Shown here: positions 25,465 through 33,302 of the stretch, piece after piece
How positions within the stretch are numbered: the first letter of the stretch is position 1
How the letters are laid out: each line of letters begins with the position of its first letter
IMG/VR virus record: IMGVR_UViG_3300027708_000025
Span: 1 to 64,000 of that record
From: a virus
Direction: 5' to 3' (one strand)
Length of the DNA: 64,000 nucleotides
The notes under the pieces: generated by a model
What the model was told of the DNA's origin: nothing
The model's database searches: none
Seen by the model: the letters and a program-made list of their open reading frames with translations, nothing else
Made by a program: the position numbers and the translations under genes

Positions 25465-26280
25465 TTATTTAGCAGTCTCTATTCCATCTTCATATTGCAG
25501 TTTAGCAAGAATGTAATCTTTAACAAGGGAAGAACGAACAATGTCATGCACAGTAAACTCAATCTTTGTAAATGCATTCATATGATATGCAATGTCAAAG
25601 AATTTAAGAATACCCGATACATCGTTTCTTTTTTTGTTTAAGTCTGTTTGTCTATAGTCACCACACCAAATAATTTTAGAACGATATCCAACCCTTGTCA
25701 TAACGGTGTCAATTTCTTCATACGTCATGTTTTGCATTTCATCAACAATAATGATAGCATCATCAAATGACATACCACGAATGAATGATGTTGAAATGAA
25801 TTCTATGTGTCCTTGTTCTTCTAATCTATCCCATGCGTCTTTGCGACCAAACAATGTTTCACATATTTGACGATACGGTTGTTGATAGATTTCCATTTTC
25901 TCATTTACGTCACCTGGCAAATGTCCAATCTCTCGGGACTGAACAGCAGAACGTACTACGATAATTTTATCAAATGGATTTGATTTGTCCATTACTTCTT
26001 CAATTGCTTTGTATAGCGCACAGAATGTTTTACCTGTACCTGCTACACCGTGAAGTGCTACGAAATAATCTCCACGTTTGTATGCTTCAAAAAAGAGTTT
26101 TTGGTTTTCTGTTAAAGGTTGAAAAGTTTTTAAATCATCTAGTCTAAGTCTGAGTGTATTATTGACTGCTTTGAGTCTTGTTGTTGATGGGATTTCAAGT
26201 TCAGTATTCGCAGTTTTAACTGCGCTTGATTTTCTTGCCATTGAAGGAGCCTTTTTACTTGTTGTGTAATGTATCCCCAT
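25465..26280 (-). CDS. phoH: PhoH-like ATPase
   Basis: 271 residues. Walker A 'ALHGVAGTGKTFCALYKAIE' near residue 78, Walker B-like 'AIIIVDEMQNMTYEEIDTVM', and 'RSKIIWCGDYRQTDLNKKRN' are the standard PhoH blocks. PhoH proteins are a common auxiliary gene of marine phages; the biochemical role is unsettled (RNA/nucleotide-related ATPase). A second start at 26241 (MARKSSAV) behind AAGGCTCC is possible. Confidence 0.9.
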   Translation of the reverse strand: MGIHYTTSKKAPSMARKSSAVKTANTELEIPSTTRLKAVNNTLRLRLDDLKTFQPLTENQKLFFEAYKRGDYFVALHGVAGTGKTFCALYKAIEEVMDKSNPFDKIIVVRSAVQSREIGHLPGDVNEKMEIYQQPYRQICETLFGRKDAWDRLEEQGHIEFISTSFIRGMSFDDAIIIVDEMQNMTYEEIDTVMTRVGYRSKIIWCGDYRQTDLNKKRNDVSGILKFFDIAYHMNAFTKIEFTVHDIVRSSLVKDYILAKLQYEDGIETAK

Positions 26281-26282
26281 TA

Positions 26283-26519
26283 TTAGAACGTATTAACGTT
26301 TCCTAAAGGATGTGCTTCTTTAGCCTTTGCAAGGACTTCTCTAAATCCATTGTCTGGCTTCCGAATGCCCAATCTAATAGGATCACCTAATGATGGAGCG
26401 CCTAGCATAACAGATTCATATTGAGGATTCTGTTCAAGGAATTCCTCTCTATCAGCAATTTTAAAAAGTTTCTCAATTATTTCGCCGGTTTCACGATGGC
26501 GAAAGTTGTATGTTGGCAT
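26283..26519 (-). CDS. Small conserved phage protein with FmdB-like N-terminus
   Basis: 78 residues beginning 'MPTYNFRHRETGEIIEKLFK'. The start resembles FmdB zinc-ribbon proteins but all four cysteines are missing. The C-terminal 'GFREVLAKAKEAHPLGNVN' is also seen in other T4-like phages to my knowledge. It overlaps the preceding gene by 29 bases and abuts phoH. Function unknown. Confidence 0.65.
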   Translation of the reverse strand: MPTYNFRHRETGEIIEKLFKIADREEFLEQNPQYESVMLGAPSLGDPIRLGIRKPDNGFREVLAKAKEAHPLGNVNTF

Positions 26520-27066
26520 TCTTTACTCCGTATAAGAACCACTCTGGTGTTTCTCTGTTTTTCCATTTTGCAAATCTACTCTTATCATGTATATAGTAAT
26601 TTTGATACGAGCGAATAGAATCATTCGTTACTTTATATGTATCCGGCATTGCAGGAGTAGGTTCAGTAAAGATTCCTTTGGGAATATTTACTGGGTCCAA
26701 ATAGAGTACGTGCATCAACTTTTCACATGCATGTTTTTTACCATATCTATATGTATACTCTTGCAAAAGATAAAACCACATGCGATAAAGCCAACGATAA
26801 TTTTCTTTTGATTGTCTTACCCAAATATTAGACGGATGATTAACGTGACTTGCTTTATACAAAGTACTTTCAAACATTTCATTTTTCATGCGCCAACGTT
26901 GAATGTTACGATTATTAACAGTTTTATCAGTATATTGTTCACCGTCAAGCATACGATGTGCGGTAGACATGAGTTGTGCATACTCTACAATCATTTTAAC
27001 AACGTGTTTATCTAAGTGCATTTTAGCGCACGTTGATGGATCAGGATCAAGATAAAAAATGTTCAA
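26491..27066 (-). CDS. Conserved phage protein of unknown function
   Basis: 191 residues. The N-terminal 'FYLDPDPSTCAKMHLDKHVV' and KMIVEYAQLMSTAHRM form a conserved-looking helical block with a possible His/Asp site (HLDKH). A Trp/Tyr-rich middle (ENYRWLYRMWFYLLQEY) follows. I have seen this family in diverse phages without a proven activity. It is linked to the next gene by a four-base overlap. Confidence 0.65.
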   Translation of the reverse strand: MNIFYLDPDPSTCAKMHLDKHVVKMIVEYAQLMSTAHRMLDGEQYTDKTVNNRNIQRWRMKNEMFESTLYKASHVNHPSNIWVRQSKENYRWLYRMWFYLLQEYTYRYGKKHACEKLMHVLYLDPVNIPKGIFTEPTPAMPDTYKVTNDSIRSYQNYYIHDKSRFAKWKNRETPEWFLYGVKNANIQLSPS

Positions 27067-27488
27067 TCTAATTTCTCCACAAGTATTTTATCGCCTTGGT
27101 CTGTACCAAAAGACATATTATCATAGTATACACGAACAAGCCCCTTACGTGCAAGTGAAACACAGGTAATACATGCACCAAAGTAATTTACATTTTCGGT
27201 AATATCTTCAATACATTGGCTTGGCACACCTTCGGCACGGGATAACATTTCTGTCATCAATACAACATCTTCCATGCCGTCATTGAATTCACTATCACCT
27301 TCATCAATGATTTCCATTAATACTTGTAAATTTTCATCCGACAATTTTTTAAAGAATTTACCCAATGAAGTGTATGGATTTCTCATTAGCATTTTTGCTA
27401 CTGATTTTGTTACTGGTAAAAGTTTATTCGATCCAATAATTTTTTCCATGCAAGGATGTGAATTCTCAAAGTCAATGTCGTCTTTCAT
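27063..27488 (-). CDS. Conserved phage protein of unknown function
   Basis: 141 residues, acidic. 'LLPVTKSVAKMLMRNPYTSL' and 'GDSEFNDGMEDVVLMTEMLS' are the most distinctive stretches. No catalytic motif is evident. It lies between the phosphoesterase and the preceding conserved gene in one tightly packed operon, overlapping at the 3' end by ATGA. Confidence 0.6.
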   Translation of the reverse strand: MKDDIDFENSHPCMEKIIGSNKLLPVTKSVAKMLMRNPYTSLGKFFKKLSDENLQVLMEIIDEGDSEFNDGMEDVVLMTEMLSRAEGVPSQCIEDITENVNYFGACITCVSLARKGLVRVYYDNMSFGTDQGDKILVEKLD

Positions 27489-28352
27489 TTAAATCTCCAC
27501 GTATTTTAGTTTAAATTCATCAGCACGGTTTTCGTAATTAATATAACCACGTGGGTTGCAAACAACTCTAGTGCTACCAATCATATAGTCAAATTCTTCA
27601 TGTGTATGTCCATGAGTCCACAATTTAATTTGTGGATGATTCAAGATGAAATCATCTAAACGGCTACTGTATGCACCATTCATAATCAATTCGGTTTGAT
27701 ATCGTGGATGCGTAGATGCTTTGCTAGGTGCATGATGCCCAACAACAACATATTTACCAAGAGGCTCACTTATTACATTAATGTATTGTAACATTTTTTT
27801 GTGATCTTGTACAGTATCTTCTGGCGTGAATTTGGCAGGACGTTTATGAAACGTAGGAATCTGCGTACCTTCTTCATTCACATTGAATGTTTTGTACGAG
27901 ACCATTTCGGCACCGTTTTGAATAATACGAAAATCATTCATCATACCACGAATGTTGAACAGAGTAACAGGGTCTTGTGCATTCATGTCAGTCCACAATG
28001 TACCGCCAATAAATGTTACGTCATCAATTGTCACATGCTCTTTATCAAGGATGTGCAAGTTCTGAATGTGCCCAAGATAGTTTCGCAGAATTGTAAACGT
28101 TTCAGCATAGTCACCATTATAGTGTTCGTGATTGCCTGCAATGTAAATCACTTTAGGAAATTCAAATGTGCAACGTTTAAAGAAATCAACATAACGTTGA
28201 CTTTTACCATTCTCTATGATTCCATCAGATTCACGAAAATCAGATGCAACGCAAATATCGCCAGACAGTATTAATACTTCAGCGTTTTCTTCGTTCTTTA
28301 AAATTAGATCACCAAACTCTAGGTGAACATCGGATGCAATAGCAATTCTCAT
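27489..28352 (-). CDS. Calcineurin-like metallophosphoesterase
   Basis: 287 residues carrying the ordered metal-binding motifs of the family: 'ASDVHLEFGD' (D-x-H), 'LSGDICV' (GD), 'YIAGNHEHYNGD' (GNHE), 'VVGHHAPSK' (GH) and 'WTHGHTHEEFDY' (GHTH). Substrate not predictable; nucleic-acid or cyclic nucleotide phosphodiesters are possible. No signal peptide, so cytoplasmic. Confidence 0.88.
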   Translation of the reverse strand: MRIAIASDVHLEFGDLILKNEENAEVLILSGDICVASDFRESDGIIENGKSQRYVDFFKRCTFEFPKVIYIAGNHEHYNGDYAETFTILRNYLGHIQNLHILDKEHVTIDDVTFIGGTLWTDMNAQDPVTLFNIRGMMNDFRIIQNGAEMVSYKTFNVNEEGTQIPTFHKRPAKFTPEDTVQDHKKMLQYINVISEPLGKYVVVGHHAPSKASTHPRYQTELIMNGAYSSRLDDFILNHPQIKLWTHGHTHEEFDYMIGSTRVVCNPRGYINYENRADEFKLKYVEI

Positions 28353-28360
28353 TTATACTC

Positions 28361-28876
28361 TCAATCTGTATGAGGTGGGAGAACATATTCTTCACAATAG
28401 AATTTTAGTTTACGAATAGTCTCATTTACATCTTTATGCAGTATAGCAATACCGCCAGCGGCTCCAAACGAATCAATCACATCTGGTGTGTCATCCACCA
28501 ATATGGTTGTGGATTTTGCGTATTCAGCTTTTAATTTACGCCCAGGTACAGTATTTATTTTAAATTCTATTCCACGTTCGCAAAGCCATTGTGTCTTTTG
28601 AATTGTCACTTCGGTATGATACTTCATTCCACCGCTTGAAGTTAACATTTCAATTTCAATGTTTGGTATAGTTCGCACGTAAGCAAGCAATTCTTGCCCG
28701 CCAGGATTCCAATCTAGTGTCGCAAAATTTTCACCTTCAATGAATTTAGTCCAGTTAGATGAAAAGTTTTTTCTGTCTCTAGATGAACCAGGACTTTCGT
28801 CAAACAATTCAAGATAGCGGTTTTCAAAAGAACACAAAACACCATCCATGTCTAGATACAATTTACTCACAGCCAT
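28361..28876 (-). CDS. HAD-family hydrolase, 5'(3')-deoxyribonucleotidase-like
   Basis: 171 residues. Nucleophile motif 'LYLDMDGVLCSFENRYLELF' at the N-terminus, a Ser motif 'EMLTSSGG', and 'TILVDDTPDVIDSFGAAGGI' at the C-terminus, the HAD motifs I, II and IV. Phage members of this group dephosphorylate deoxynucleotides. The first ten bases overlap a small membrane protein gene, so the two are coupled. Confidence 0.8.
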   Translation of the reverse strand: MAVSKLYLDMDGVLCSFENRYLELFDESPGSSRDRKNFSSNWTKFIEGENFATLDWNPGGQELLAYVRTIPNIEIEMLTSSGGMKYHTEVTIQKTQWLCERGIEFKINTVPGRKLKAEYAKSTTILVDDTPDVIDSFGAAGGIAILHKDVNETIRKLKFYCEEYVLPPHTD

Positions 28877-28989
28877 AGAACCAATCCAATGACTACGATA
28901 AACACAAAATATTCCATAAGAGTAAAGTTTATCATTAGTTTATGAAACCAAGTGTACTTCAATAATCTCTCATATATGGTAAGTTTCAT
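28867..28989 (-). CDS. Small single-span membrane protein
   Basis: 40 residues, missed by length filters. It begins MKLTIYERLLKYTWFHKLMI and ends in a hydrophobic span (MEYFVFIVVIGLVLWL). The start overlaps the preceding stop as ATGA and its stop overlaps the HAD gene start, so it is sandwiched in a coupled operon. No family recognised. Confidence 0.6.
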   Translation of the reverse strand: MKLTIYERLLKYTWFHKLMINFTLMEYFVFIVVIGLVLWL

Positions 28990-29144
28990 TCTGACATTCT
29001 CGCAATTAAATTTTCTAAAACAGGCTCAATCTCAAAAACGGGAATGCTTGACATATACTGGACATATGTTACAACGTCAGTATCAGTCAAGCCTTGATCC
29101 CATGCTTCAAGGATGTATCGTTCTATTACATCACGGTCATCCAT
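28986..29144 (-). CDS. Small acidic protein
   Basis: 52 residues from ATG 29144, behind AATGGAGTAGT; the longer frame from 29228 would overlap the upstream gene heavily. Sequence 'MDDRDVIERYILEAWDQGLT' then DTDVVTYVQYMSSIPVF. Predicted helical. Possibly a small regulatory or adaptor protein; no family known to me. Confidence 0.55.
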   Translation of the reverse strand: MDDRDVIERYILEAWDQGLTDTDVVTYVQYMSSIPVFEIEPVLENLIARMSE

Positions 29145-29160
29145 ACTACTCCATTCATTA

Positions 29161-29628
29161 TCATGTTCGAATATATGCTTCAGCAAATTGGCGGTCTTCA
29201 AAGTCCTCAACTTCTGTATCGATTTCATCTAACAGGTTGACAGGTTTCTTTGCGGAAGACTTTGCCATTGCAGACATGATTCCATCAAGAGAATCACCAG
29301 CACGAACAGGCACAGGAGTAACTTTCTTCGCTTTCACAGGCTTAGCCGCTTTCACAACGGGAGCCTTAGCAGTCTTAACTGCCTTCACTTTGGCAGGCTT
29401 TGCAACAGGTGCAGTACCAGCGCCAACGAGTTCATAGCTTACAACGGTGCGACCATCACGATTGGCACGAACAGCAAAGCCCGTGTTTTTCTTGATTTCC
29501 CACAGATAAGTAGAGAGTCGAGTCGCAACAATGCCATCAATCGCACGAATGGTGCTAACTGGAACTGGCGCATTAGCGGCTTGCAAAACTTCAAAAATCT
29601 TTGTGTATTGTTGAACAGATTTAGTCAT
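29161..29628 (-). CDS. Winged-helix-like protein with Lys/Ala/Pro tail
   Basis: 155 residues. Residues 1-62 look like a compact winged-helix ('QYTKIFEVLQAANAPVPVST', 'RLSTYLWEIKKNTGFAVRAN'). Residues 70-110 are a Lys/Ala/Pro/Val-rich tail like bacterial histone H1-like proteins. The C-terminus is acidic. Probably a DNA-binding protein. It has its own TTGACA promoter at 29665-29693 and an AAGGAAATATATT ribosome-binding site. Confidence 0.65.
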   Translation of the reverse strand: MTKSVQQYTKIFEVLQAANAPVPVSTIRAIDGIVATRLSTYLWEIKKNTGFAVRANRDGRTVVSYELVGAGTAPVAKPAKVKAVKTAKAPVVKAAKPVKAKKVTPVPVRAGDSLDGIMSAMAKSSAKKPVNLLDEIDTEVEDFEDRQFAEAYIRT

Positions 29629-29664
29629 AATATATTTCCTTAAAAAGAGTTAACTAAGAGATAC

Positions 29665-29693
29665 ATGGTAACACACCATGGGGTGTTTGTCAA
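29665..29693 (-). promoter_or_regulatory. Sigma70-like promoter
   Basis: Minus-strand TTGACA (29688-29693), 17-base spacer, TACCAT (29665-29670), driving the winged-helix gene at 29628. Confidence 0.55.
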
Positions 29694-30103
29694 GCGGTAA
29701 CAACAAAAGGTTTGTTCCATTTGCCAACGTTGATATGAGCATAGTAAGCGGTATCAAAATAATCTGTCATCGCATCGCTACGGTCATAATAATCACCAGA
29801 ATAAATCGCAGTAACGATTTTGGTCATTAGTTCTTTTGCTTTACCAGAATAATGATCCTGATAATAATAATGATTCACTTGGTCGTAACCACTTTTATTG
29901 GGTTGAAAACCACGTGCCACTTGATAAGAGTCACGCCCGCAAGTTTCATTAGCATTGGCAATAAAGTCAACGGGTGCGGACTTGATTGTGCATGTAATAG
30001 ATAAACTATCGCAACGCAGGGAATATTTAACGCCAGTACCTTTCAACGCCTTGTCAAGGTTTGCTTTGATAACCGCTTTGCGTTCTTGATTCATATAAGC
30101 CAT
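29690..30103 (-). CDS. Conserved phage protein of unknown function
   Basis: 137 residues from ATG 30103 (GGAG eight bases upstream); a TTG at 30109 is less likely. 'MAYMNQERKAVIKANLDKAL' and 'YSLRCDSLSITCTIKSAPVD' form a pattern I recognise in proteins of several unrelated phages and plasmids. The C-terminal half is rich in Tyr, Asp and His ('YYDRSDAMTDYFDTAYYAHI'). No known activity. Confidence 0.65.
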   Translation of the reverse strand: MAYMNQERKAVIKANLDKALKGTGVKYSLRCDSLSITCTIKSAPVDFIANANETCGRDSYQVARGFQPNKSGYDQVNHYYYQDHYSGKAKELMTKIVTAIYSGDYYDRSDAMTDYFDTAYYAHINVGKWNKPFVVTA

Positions 30104-30105
30104 GT

Positions 30106-30279
30106 TCAATTCACTCCATAAAAAATACAGTCTTCATCATACGAATACGATTCATACATCATCATATCGTGGTAAGCATTCATAGTATCACGGAATGCTT
30201 GGTAAGTCAAGTCAATTTCTTCTTCTTGTTGGGTTAAAGCAACAGTCTGTAATTCAACGTTTATCAAATCAATATTCAT
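30106..30279 (-). CDS. Small acidic protein
   Basis: 57 residues, below usual gene-caller size. Starts 'MNIDLINVELQTVALTQQEE' and ends in a Tyr/Asp-rich tail (YESYSYDEDCIFYGVN). A promoter (TTGACA/GATACT) lies at 30312-30340, making this the first gene of its transcript. The stop is three bases before the next ATG. Function unknown. Confidence 0.55.
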   Translation of the reverse strand: MNIDLINVELQTVALTQQEEEIDLTYQAFRDTMNAYHDMMMYESYSYDEDCIFYGVN

Positions 30280-30311
30280 AATTAGTCCTTAATCTCACAA
30301 CCAACACCTTA

Positions 30312-30340
30312 AGTATCGCATGAAAACCAGCACCTGTCAA
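30312..30340 (-). promoter_or_regulatory. Sigma70-like promoter
   Basis: Minus-strand TTGACA (30335-30340), 17-base spacer, GATACT (30312-30317), reading toward the 57-residue gene at 30279. Confidence 0.55.
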
Positions 30341-30377
30341 GTCTTTTTTCGGTAATGTTGCAAAAAAACAACGAGAT

Positions 30378-30430
30378 TAGGGCGGTTTTGGGCGGTTTTT
30401 AGATATAAGTTGATGCTAGAGTACATCCGA
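30378..30430 (-). repeat. Operon-end element, copy 1
   Basis: Minus-strand GGATGTACT shortly followed by AAAAACCGCCCAAAACCGCCC and, further on, GTTGTTTTTTT. Related sequence follows the last genes at 35385 and 47704. This copy lacks the clean inverted repeat of the 35.3 kb copy. Confidence 0.4.
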
Positions 30431-30733
30431 ACCCTCAGAGTCGCCCAAACGGCGGTCTAGGGCGTCTAAATCCTGCTTCAAACGGCTGTGGAAAGAGTCT
30501 TCTCCATCATCGCAACAAACCAGCCAATCGATCCTTTGCACATAAATTTGTGCCAATAAAATTGTCATTCGTGCAAGTTTAAATTTTTCAATAGTTTCTG
30601 GTGAATACTCATAACTTTTTCTGTCCCCGTATTCGTCCACTTCTTTGGAATCATTGTCTAGAATAATCTGTTCAATTTCATCTGCAATTTGTCCGAATTC
30701 ATATTGTTTGTATTGAAAATGTCCGCCACTCAT
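30416..30733 (-). CDS. MSGGHF-type conserved protein
   Basis: 105 residues from ATG 30733, chosen because AGGAAGATAATT precedes it and the family starts MSGGHFQYKQYEF. The rest is helical and acidic ('IADEIEQIILDNDSKEVDEY', 'YSPETIEKFKLARMTILLAQ') with a Cys pair (WLVCCDDGED). Relatives occur in phages and bacteria; function unknown. Last gene of an operon ending in a repeated operon-end element. Confidence 0.7.
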   Translation of the reverse strand: MSGGHFQYKQYEFGQIADEIEQIILDNDSKEVDEYGDRKSYEYSPETIEKFKLARMTILLAQIYVQRIDWLVCCDDGEDSFHSRLKQDLDALDRRLGDSEGSDVL

Positions 30734-30735
30734 AA

Positions 30736-30861
30736 TTATCTTCCTGTAACAAATCCCACAACAAAACCAAACGTTCGGATACACCAAACCTTGAAACGGA
30801 ATCTTTTGTTTATACCATTTCGTTTTGCATCATTGTATCGATTATGAAATATTGGACTCAC
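30736..30861 (-). CDS. Possible small basic membrane peptide
   Basis: 41 residues with a GTG start overlapping the upstream stop and a GGAGG five bases before it. Strongly basic with a hydrophobic end ('FRFKVWCIRTFGFVVGFVTG'). It fills the gap between two coupled genes. Support is limited to the ribosome-binding site and spacing. Confidence 0.35.
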   Translation of the reverse strand: MSPIFHNRYNDAKRNGINKRFRFKVWCIRTFGFVVGFVTGR

Positions 30862-31058
30862 ACGGTTCCTCCGTAGTACGGAATCAGCAGTTCTAAAGCG
30901 GCAATGATTTTGATGTTGTTTGCAACATCTTCTGGATGCAACCATTTTCCTTCTTTAAAATCTTCAAGTTCTTTTCGCAAATATTTTAATTGATCTTGCA
31001 TAGTCATCAAGGCAATTTTATCTGCGATATCATAGTCAAGTGTAAGTCCGCTACTCAT
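30858..31058 (-). CDS. Small con­served-type phage protein
   Basis: 66 residues: 'MSSGLTLDYDIADKIALMTM' followed by QDQLKYLRKELEDFKEGKW, a probable coiled coil, then 'HPEDVANNIKIIAALELLIP'. Overlaps the upstream gene by eight bases. Function unknown; likely a small oligomeric regulator or adaptor. Confidence 0.6.
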   Translation of the reverse strand: MSSGLTLDYDIADKIALMTMQDQLKYLRKELEDFKEGKWLHPEDVANNIKIIAALELLIPYYGGTV

Positions 31059-31383
31059 AATTCAACTCCATAAAGTTTGTTTCTAGTGGAAGAATTTCCA
31101 TCTCTAAAGTGTCTTTACTTTTCTCAATTAAATCTCCCAACACACCAGCGCCATATCCGCTACAACCATAGTAACTTTTATTGCAGGTATAAATTGAACC
31201 AGACGAACCTTCAAAATAATATGAACGTTCATCTTCTGTTATTTTAGTCACTCCAGAATTTAACTTCCAAGAATCACTACCAAGATAGCCGCCATACCAA
31301 CATGCAAAAATCCTGTAGTGGCATTCATTGTCTTTGTTAGTCAGTTTGACCATTAGCCATTTGTCTGGTGTGTAATCACTCAT
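31051..31383 (-). CDS. Conserved phage protein of unknown function
   Basis: 110 residues, beta-rich. 'KWLMVKLTNKDNECHYRIFA' then CWYGGYLGSDSWKLNSGV, and a Tyr/Gly/Cys patch (SYYGCSGYGAGV). Acidic C-terminus. No enzyme motif. Part of the chain of overlapping small genes between 30.4 and 33.2 kb. Confidence 0.55.
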   Translation of the reverse strand: MSDYTPDKWLMVKLTNKDNECHYRIFACWYGGYLGSDSWKLNSGVTKITEDERSYYFEGSSGSIYTCNKSYYGCSGYGAGVLGDLIEKSKDTLEMEILPLETNFMELNYE

Positions 31384-31386
31384 CGT

Positions 31387-31596
31387 TTAACTCAAAAATG
31401 TTTTAGCAATTTTATCTGCACAATAATGTCCATCCTTGCCATTGTCGCCCATATCTTCACATATGTTTAGGCATTCCTGAATAATCAATTCAGCAAACTT
31501 TGATTCATATGCCTCCGTCCAGAAAGGCTCACCTTTGAAGTTATAGTCAGTATACTTTTCAGCCTGTTCAGCAAGTAGTTTAATTCGTTCGTTCAT
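31387..31596 (-). CDS. Small conserved phage protein
   Basis: 69 residues from ATG 31596; an in-frame TTG/ATG further up is less likely because the recognisable family begins 'MNERIKLLAEQAEKYTDYNF'. 'ESKFAELIIQECLNICEDMG' is also typical. These short proteins are frequent in Gram-negative phages; function unknown. Confidence 0.65.
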   Translation of the reverse strand: MNERIKLLAEQAEKYTDYNFKGEPFWTEAYESKFAELIIQECLNICEDMGDNGKDGHYCADKIAKTFLS

Positions 31597-31597
31597 A

Positions 31598-31804
31598 TTA
31601 ATACCCAAATGCCAATATACCACCTGCACCGCCCCATTCATTATTAGCGATACCCATTAATGCAACTGCAAAGATATCAATGGGTACAGCGTTATGAATA
31701 GGGTTTAAATCGATAATCTCTCCTTGGATATGGATTGATAACCACTCGGCAAAGATATCATGTACCCAAATACCGAATTCGTTTTGTATCATAATATCTT
31801 TCAT
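31598..31804 (-). CDS. Hypothetical small protein
   Basis: 68 residues: 'MKDIMIQNEFGIWVHDIFAE' followed by a hydrophobic stretch (PIDIFAVALMGIANNEWGGA) that could be a weak membrane segment. Overlaps the upstream stop by four bases. No relatives recognised. Confidence 0.5.
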   Translation of the reverse strand: MKDIMIQNEFGIWVHDIFAEWLSIHIQGEIIDLNPIHNAVPIDIFAVALMGIANNEWGGAGGILAFGY

Positions 31805-32034
31805 GCGAATTCCTCAATGTCAAATTTAGCCATAACGATTTGACCTTTAACTTTCTTTGGGTAGTATTCTGGTGTTGTCATTGTCTCAGCAACAAGAATC
31901 TTACCAAGTGCGATCCATTCAACAAGTGACATTGAAATGTTAGTATACGCTTCAAGATATTCTTGGCATTCAGCAAACGATTTGAATTGCTTAGAGTCAA
32001 GTGTGTTTGTCAGTTTTGGTTTTGCGAGTAACAT
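31801..32034 (-). CDS. Hypothetical small protein
   Basis: 77 residues, basic N-terminus ('MLLAKPKLTNTLDSKQFKSF') and mixed helix-strand pattern. Overlaps the following gene by ATGA. No motif or family recognised. Confidence 0.5.
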   Translation of the reverse strand: MLLAKPKLTNTLDSKQFKSFAECQEYLEAYTNISMSLVEWIALGKILVAETMTTPEYYPKKVKGQIVMAKFDIEEFA

Positions 32035-32037
32035 AAT

Positions 32038-32259
32038 TTATTCCTTATAAACAAGTGATGAGGTACCATCATATCGTGAAATATCTTCGTTCCATGAGGG
32101 TGGTTGTCCGCATTCAAAGTGCATCACATCACGCCCTTGAATGTCTTCTTCTATATTCAACATTTCAACTTCATCGGTGTAGTGCCAATCGTGGCACCAC
32201 TCACAATAAACTTTGAATCTGTCTTCTGCCATTTTTCGTTTGCTTTGAAAACCTGTCAT
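32038..32259 (-). CDS. Small conserved phage protein with CxxC
   Basis: 73 residues from ATG 32259, directly after the upstream stop with GGAG eight bases before. It starts 'MTGFQSKRKMAEDRFKVYCE', a pattern recurrent in T4-like phages, and carries CEWCHDWHY plus later Cys/His, a possible zinc site. Function unknown. Confidence 0.65.
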   Translation of the reverse strand: MTGFQSKRKMAEDRFKVYCEWCHDWHYTDEVEMLNIEEDIQGRDVMHFECGQPPSWNEDISRYDGTSSLVYKE

Positions 32260-32261
32260 GT

Positions 32262-32696
32262 TCACTCCGCAGAAATTGGATCTAAACAAAATTGTGCAAA
32301 GTCTTCCCATGTGCCTTCAAACAAAGGCTCTTGGTCATATGGACTTTCGTCATATGGAAAATCGTGATACACAATCACTTTGTCTTTATACACATGATAT
32401 TCATAATCTTGGCTGTAGTCACGTCCAGTCATTGGCGCATAGATGTATATTCCACCAACACCATGTTTCAATTGAACAACCAATTGTGCGGCAAGACAAC
32501 CCATGCCATTGGCTTCAGCCGAATTTTTATCGCTATACCCATTGACTAGAGTTTTAGAATTCAAAAACTGAGCCAGTTCGTGCCCATGGCACGATGGATA
32601 TCCATCGTATTGACGATAGATACACATGATTGGTTCATTAGTTCCGTCATCGGAATTGGAACCATCGTACACAAAAGTTAAAGACCGAGTACCCAT
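32262..32696 (-). CDS. Conserved MGTRSLT-type protein
   Basis: 144 residues. 'MGTRSLTFVYDGS' at the start, 'CIYRQYDGYPSCHGHELAQF' LNSKTLVNGY and 'GIYIYAPMTGRDYSQDYEYH' are strongly patterned. Relatives occur in many phages and some bacteria. Fold and function unproven. One-base overlap with the upstream gene. Confidence 0.7.
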   Translation of the reverse strand: MGTRSLTFVYDGSNSDDGTNEPIMCIYRQYDGYPSCHGHELAQFLNSKTLVNGYSDKNSAEANGMGCLAAQLVVQLKHGVGGIYIYAPMTGRDYSQDYEYHVYKDKVIVYHDFPYDESPYDQEPLFEGTWEDFAQFCLDPISAE

Positions 32697-32884
32697 TATG
32701 CATTCTCCTTTGCCATATCATAACCATTAATAAAATCAGCATTTGAAAACAACGTATCGTTCCAACGCTTCTCAACTATCACTTCAACCCATTCAACTGG
32801 ACAACCAACTTGCGCCGCAATGTCTTCACAAAGCATAACTGTGGTATCCAGCAATTCATTAATTTCAATTTCAATATCGCTCAT
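32696..32884 (-). CDS. Small acidic protein
   Basis: 62 residues ('MSDIEIEINELLDTTVMLCE', VGCPVEWVEVIVEKRW). Resembles a short helix-turn-helix-like regulator by pattern only. It overlaps the membrane protein gene upstream as TAATG. Confidence 0.5.
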   Translation of the reverse strand: MSDIEIEINELLDTTVMLCEDIAAQVGCPVEWVEVIVEKRWNDTLFSNADFINGYDMAKENA

Positions 32885-33048
32885 TATGCATCCTCACGCA
32901 TTGCACTAACACCAGTAAACATCAAAGCAAGTCCAGCAACAGCAAGTGCCATCTGGACAATCAAATCGGCATTGGGATTCACTTCAATGGTACCAACAGC
33001 ACCAAAGACAATCAGAAAACCGACAAGCATTCGAATAGAACCACGCAT
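32884..33048 (-). CDS. Small two-span membrane protein
   Basis: 54 residues, unannotated by usual size cut-offs. Two hydrophobic helices ('MLVGFLIVFGAVGTI' and 'LIVQMALAVAGLALMFTGVS') separated by an Asn/Asp turn. Overlaps both neighbours as TAATG. Resembles small phage inner-membrane proteins; function unknown. Confidence 0.6.
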   Translation of the reverse strand: MRGSIRMLVGFLIVFGAVGTIEVNPNADLIVQMALAVAGLALMFTGVSAMREDA

Positions 33049-33221
33049 TACCAACTCCTAACATTAAGTACTTCAATTTCAACAAATTCATCTTCAATAT
33101 CATCAGGTATTTGCTTTTCAACGGTATTAGCAAAATACACGGCGGCATCATTATTATCAAATGCCTTCAAATTGACCCAACCATTCTCAGGACCGAAACT
33201 CTTAACGATATAAACTTCCAT
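33048..33221 (-). CDS. Hypothetical small protein
   Basis: 57 residues from ATG 33221 with TTGGAG upstream. 'MEVYIVKSFGPENGWVNLKA' and an acidic end. First gene behind the composite promoter at 33251-33301. No family recognised. Confidence 0.55.
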   Translation of the reverse strand: MEVYIVKSFGPENGWVNLKAFDNNDAAVYFANTVEKQIPDDIEDEFVEIEVLNVRSW

Positions 33222-33250
33222 TTTAATCTCCAATCAACTGAACAAATTCT

Positions 33251-33301
33251 AGTATAGCACAATGGGAAAGAATGTCAACAACTATTTTTGATAGTGTTGT
33301 T
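33251..33301 (-). promoter_or_regulatory. Composite promoter with AACAAC/GTTGTT repeat, copy 1
   Basis: Minus-strand TTGACA (33273-33278), 16-base spacer, TATACT (33251-33256). An inverted repeat AACAAC...GTTGTT with a conserved A/T-rich middle overlaps the -35 and runs up to 33301. Confidence 0.75.
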
Positions 33302-33302
33302 T

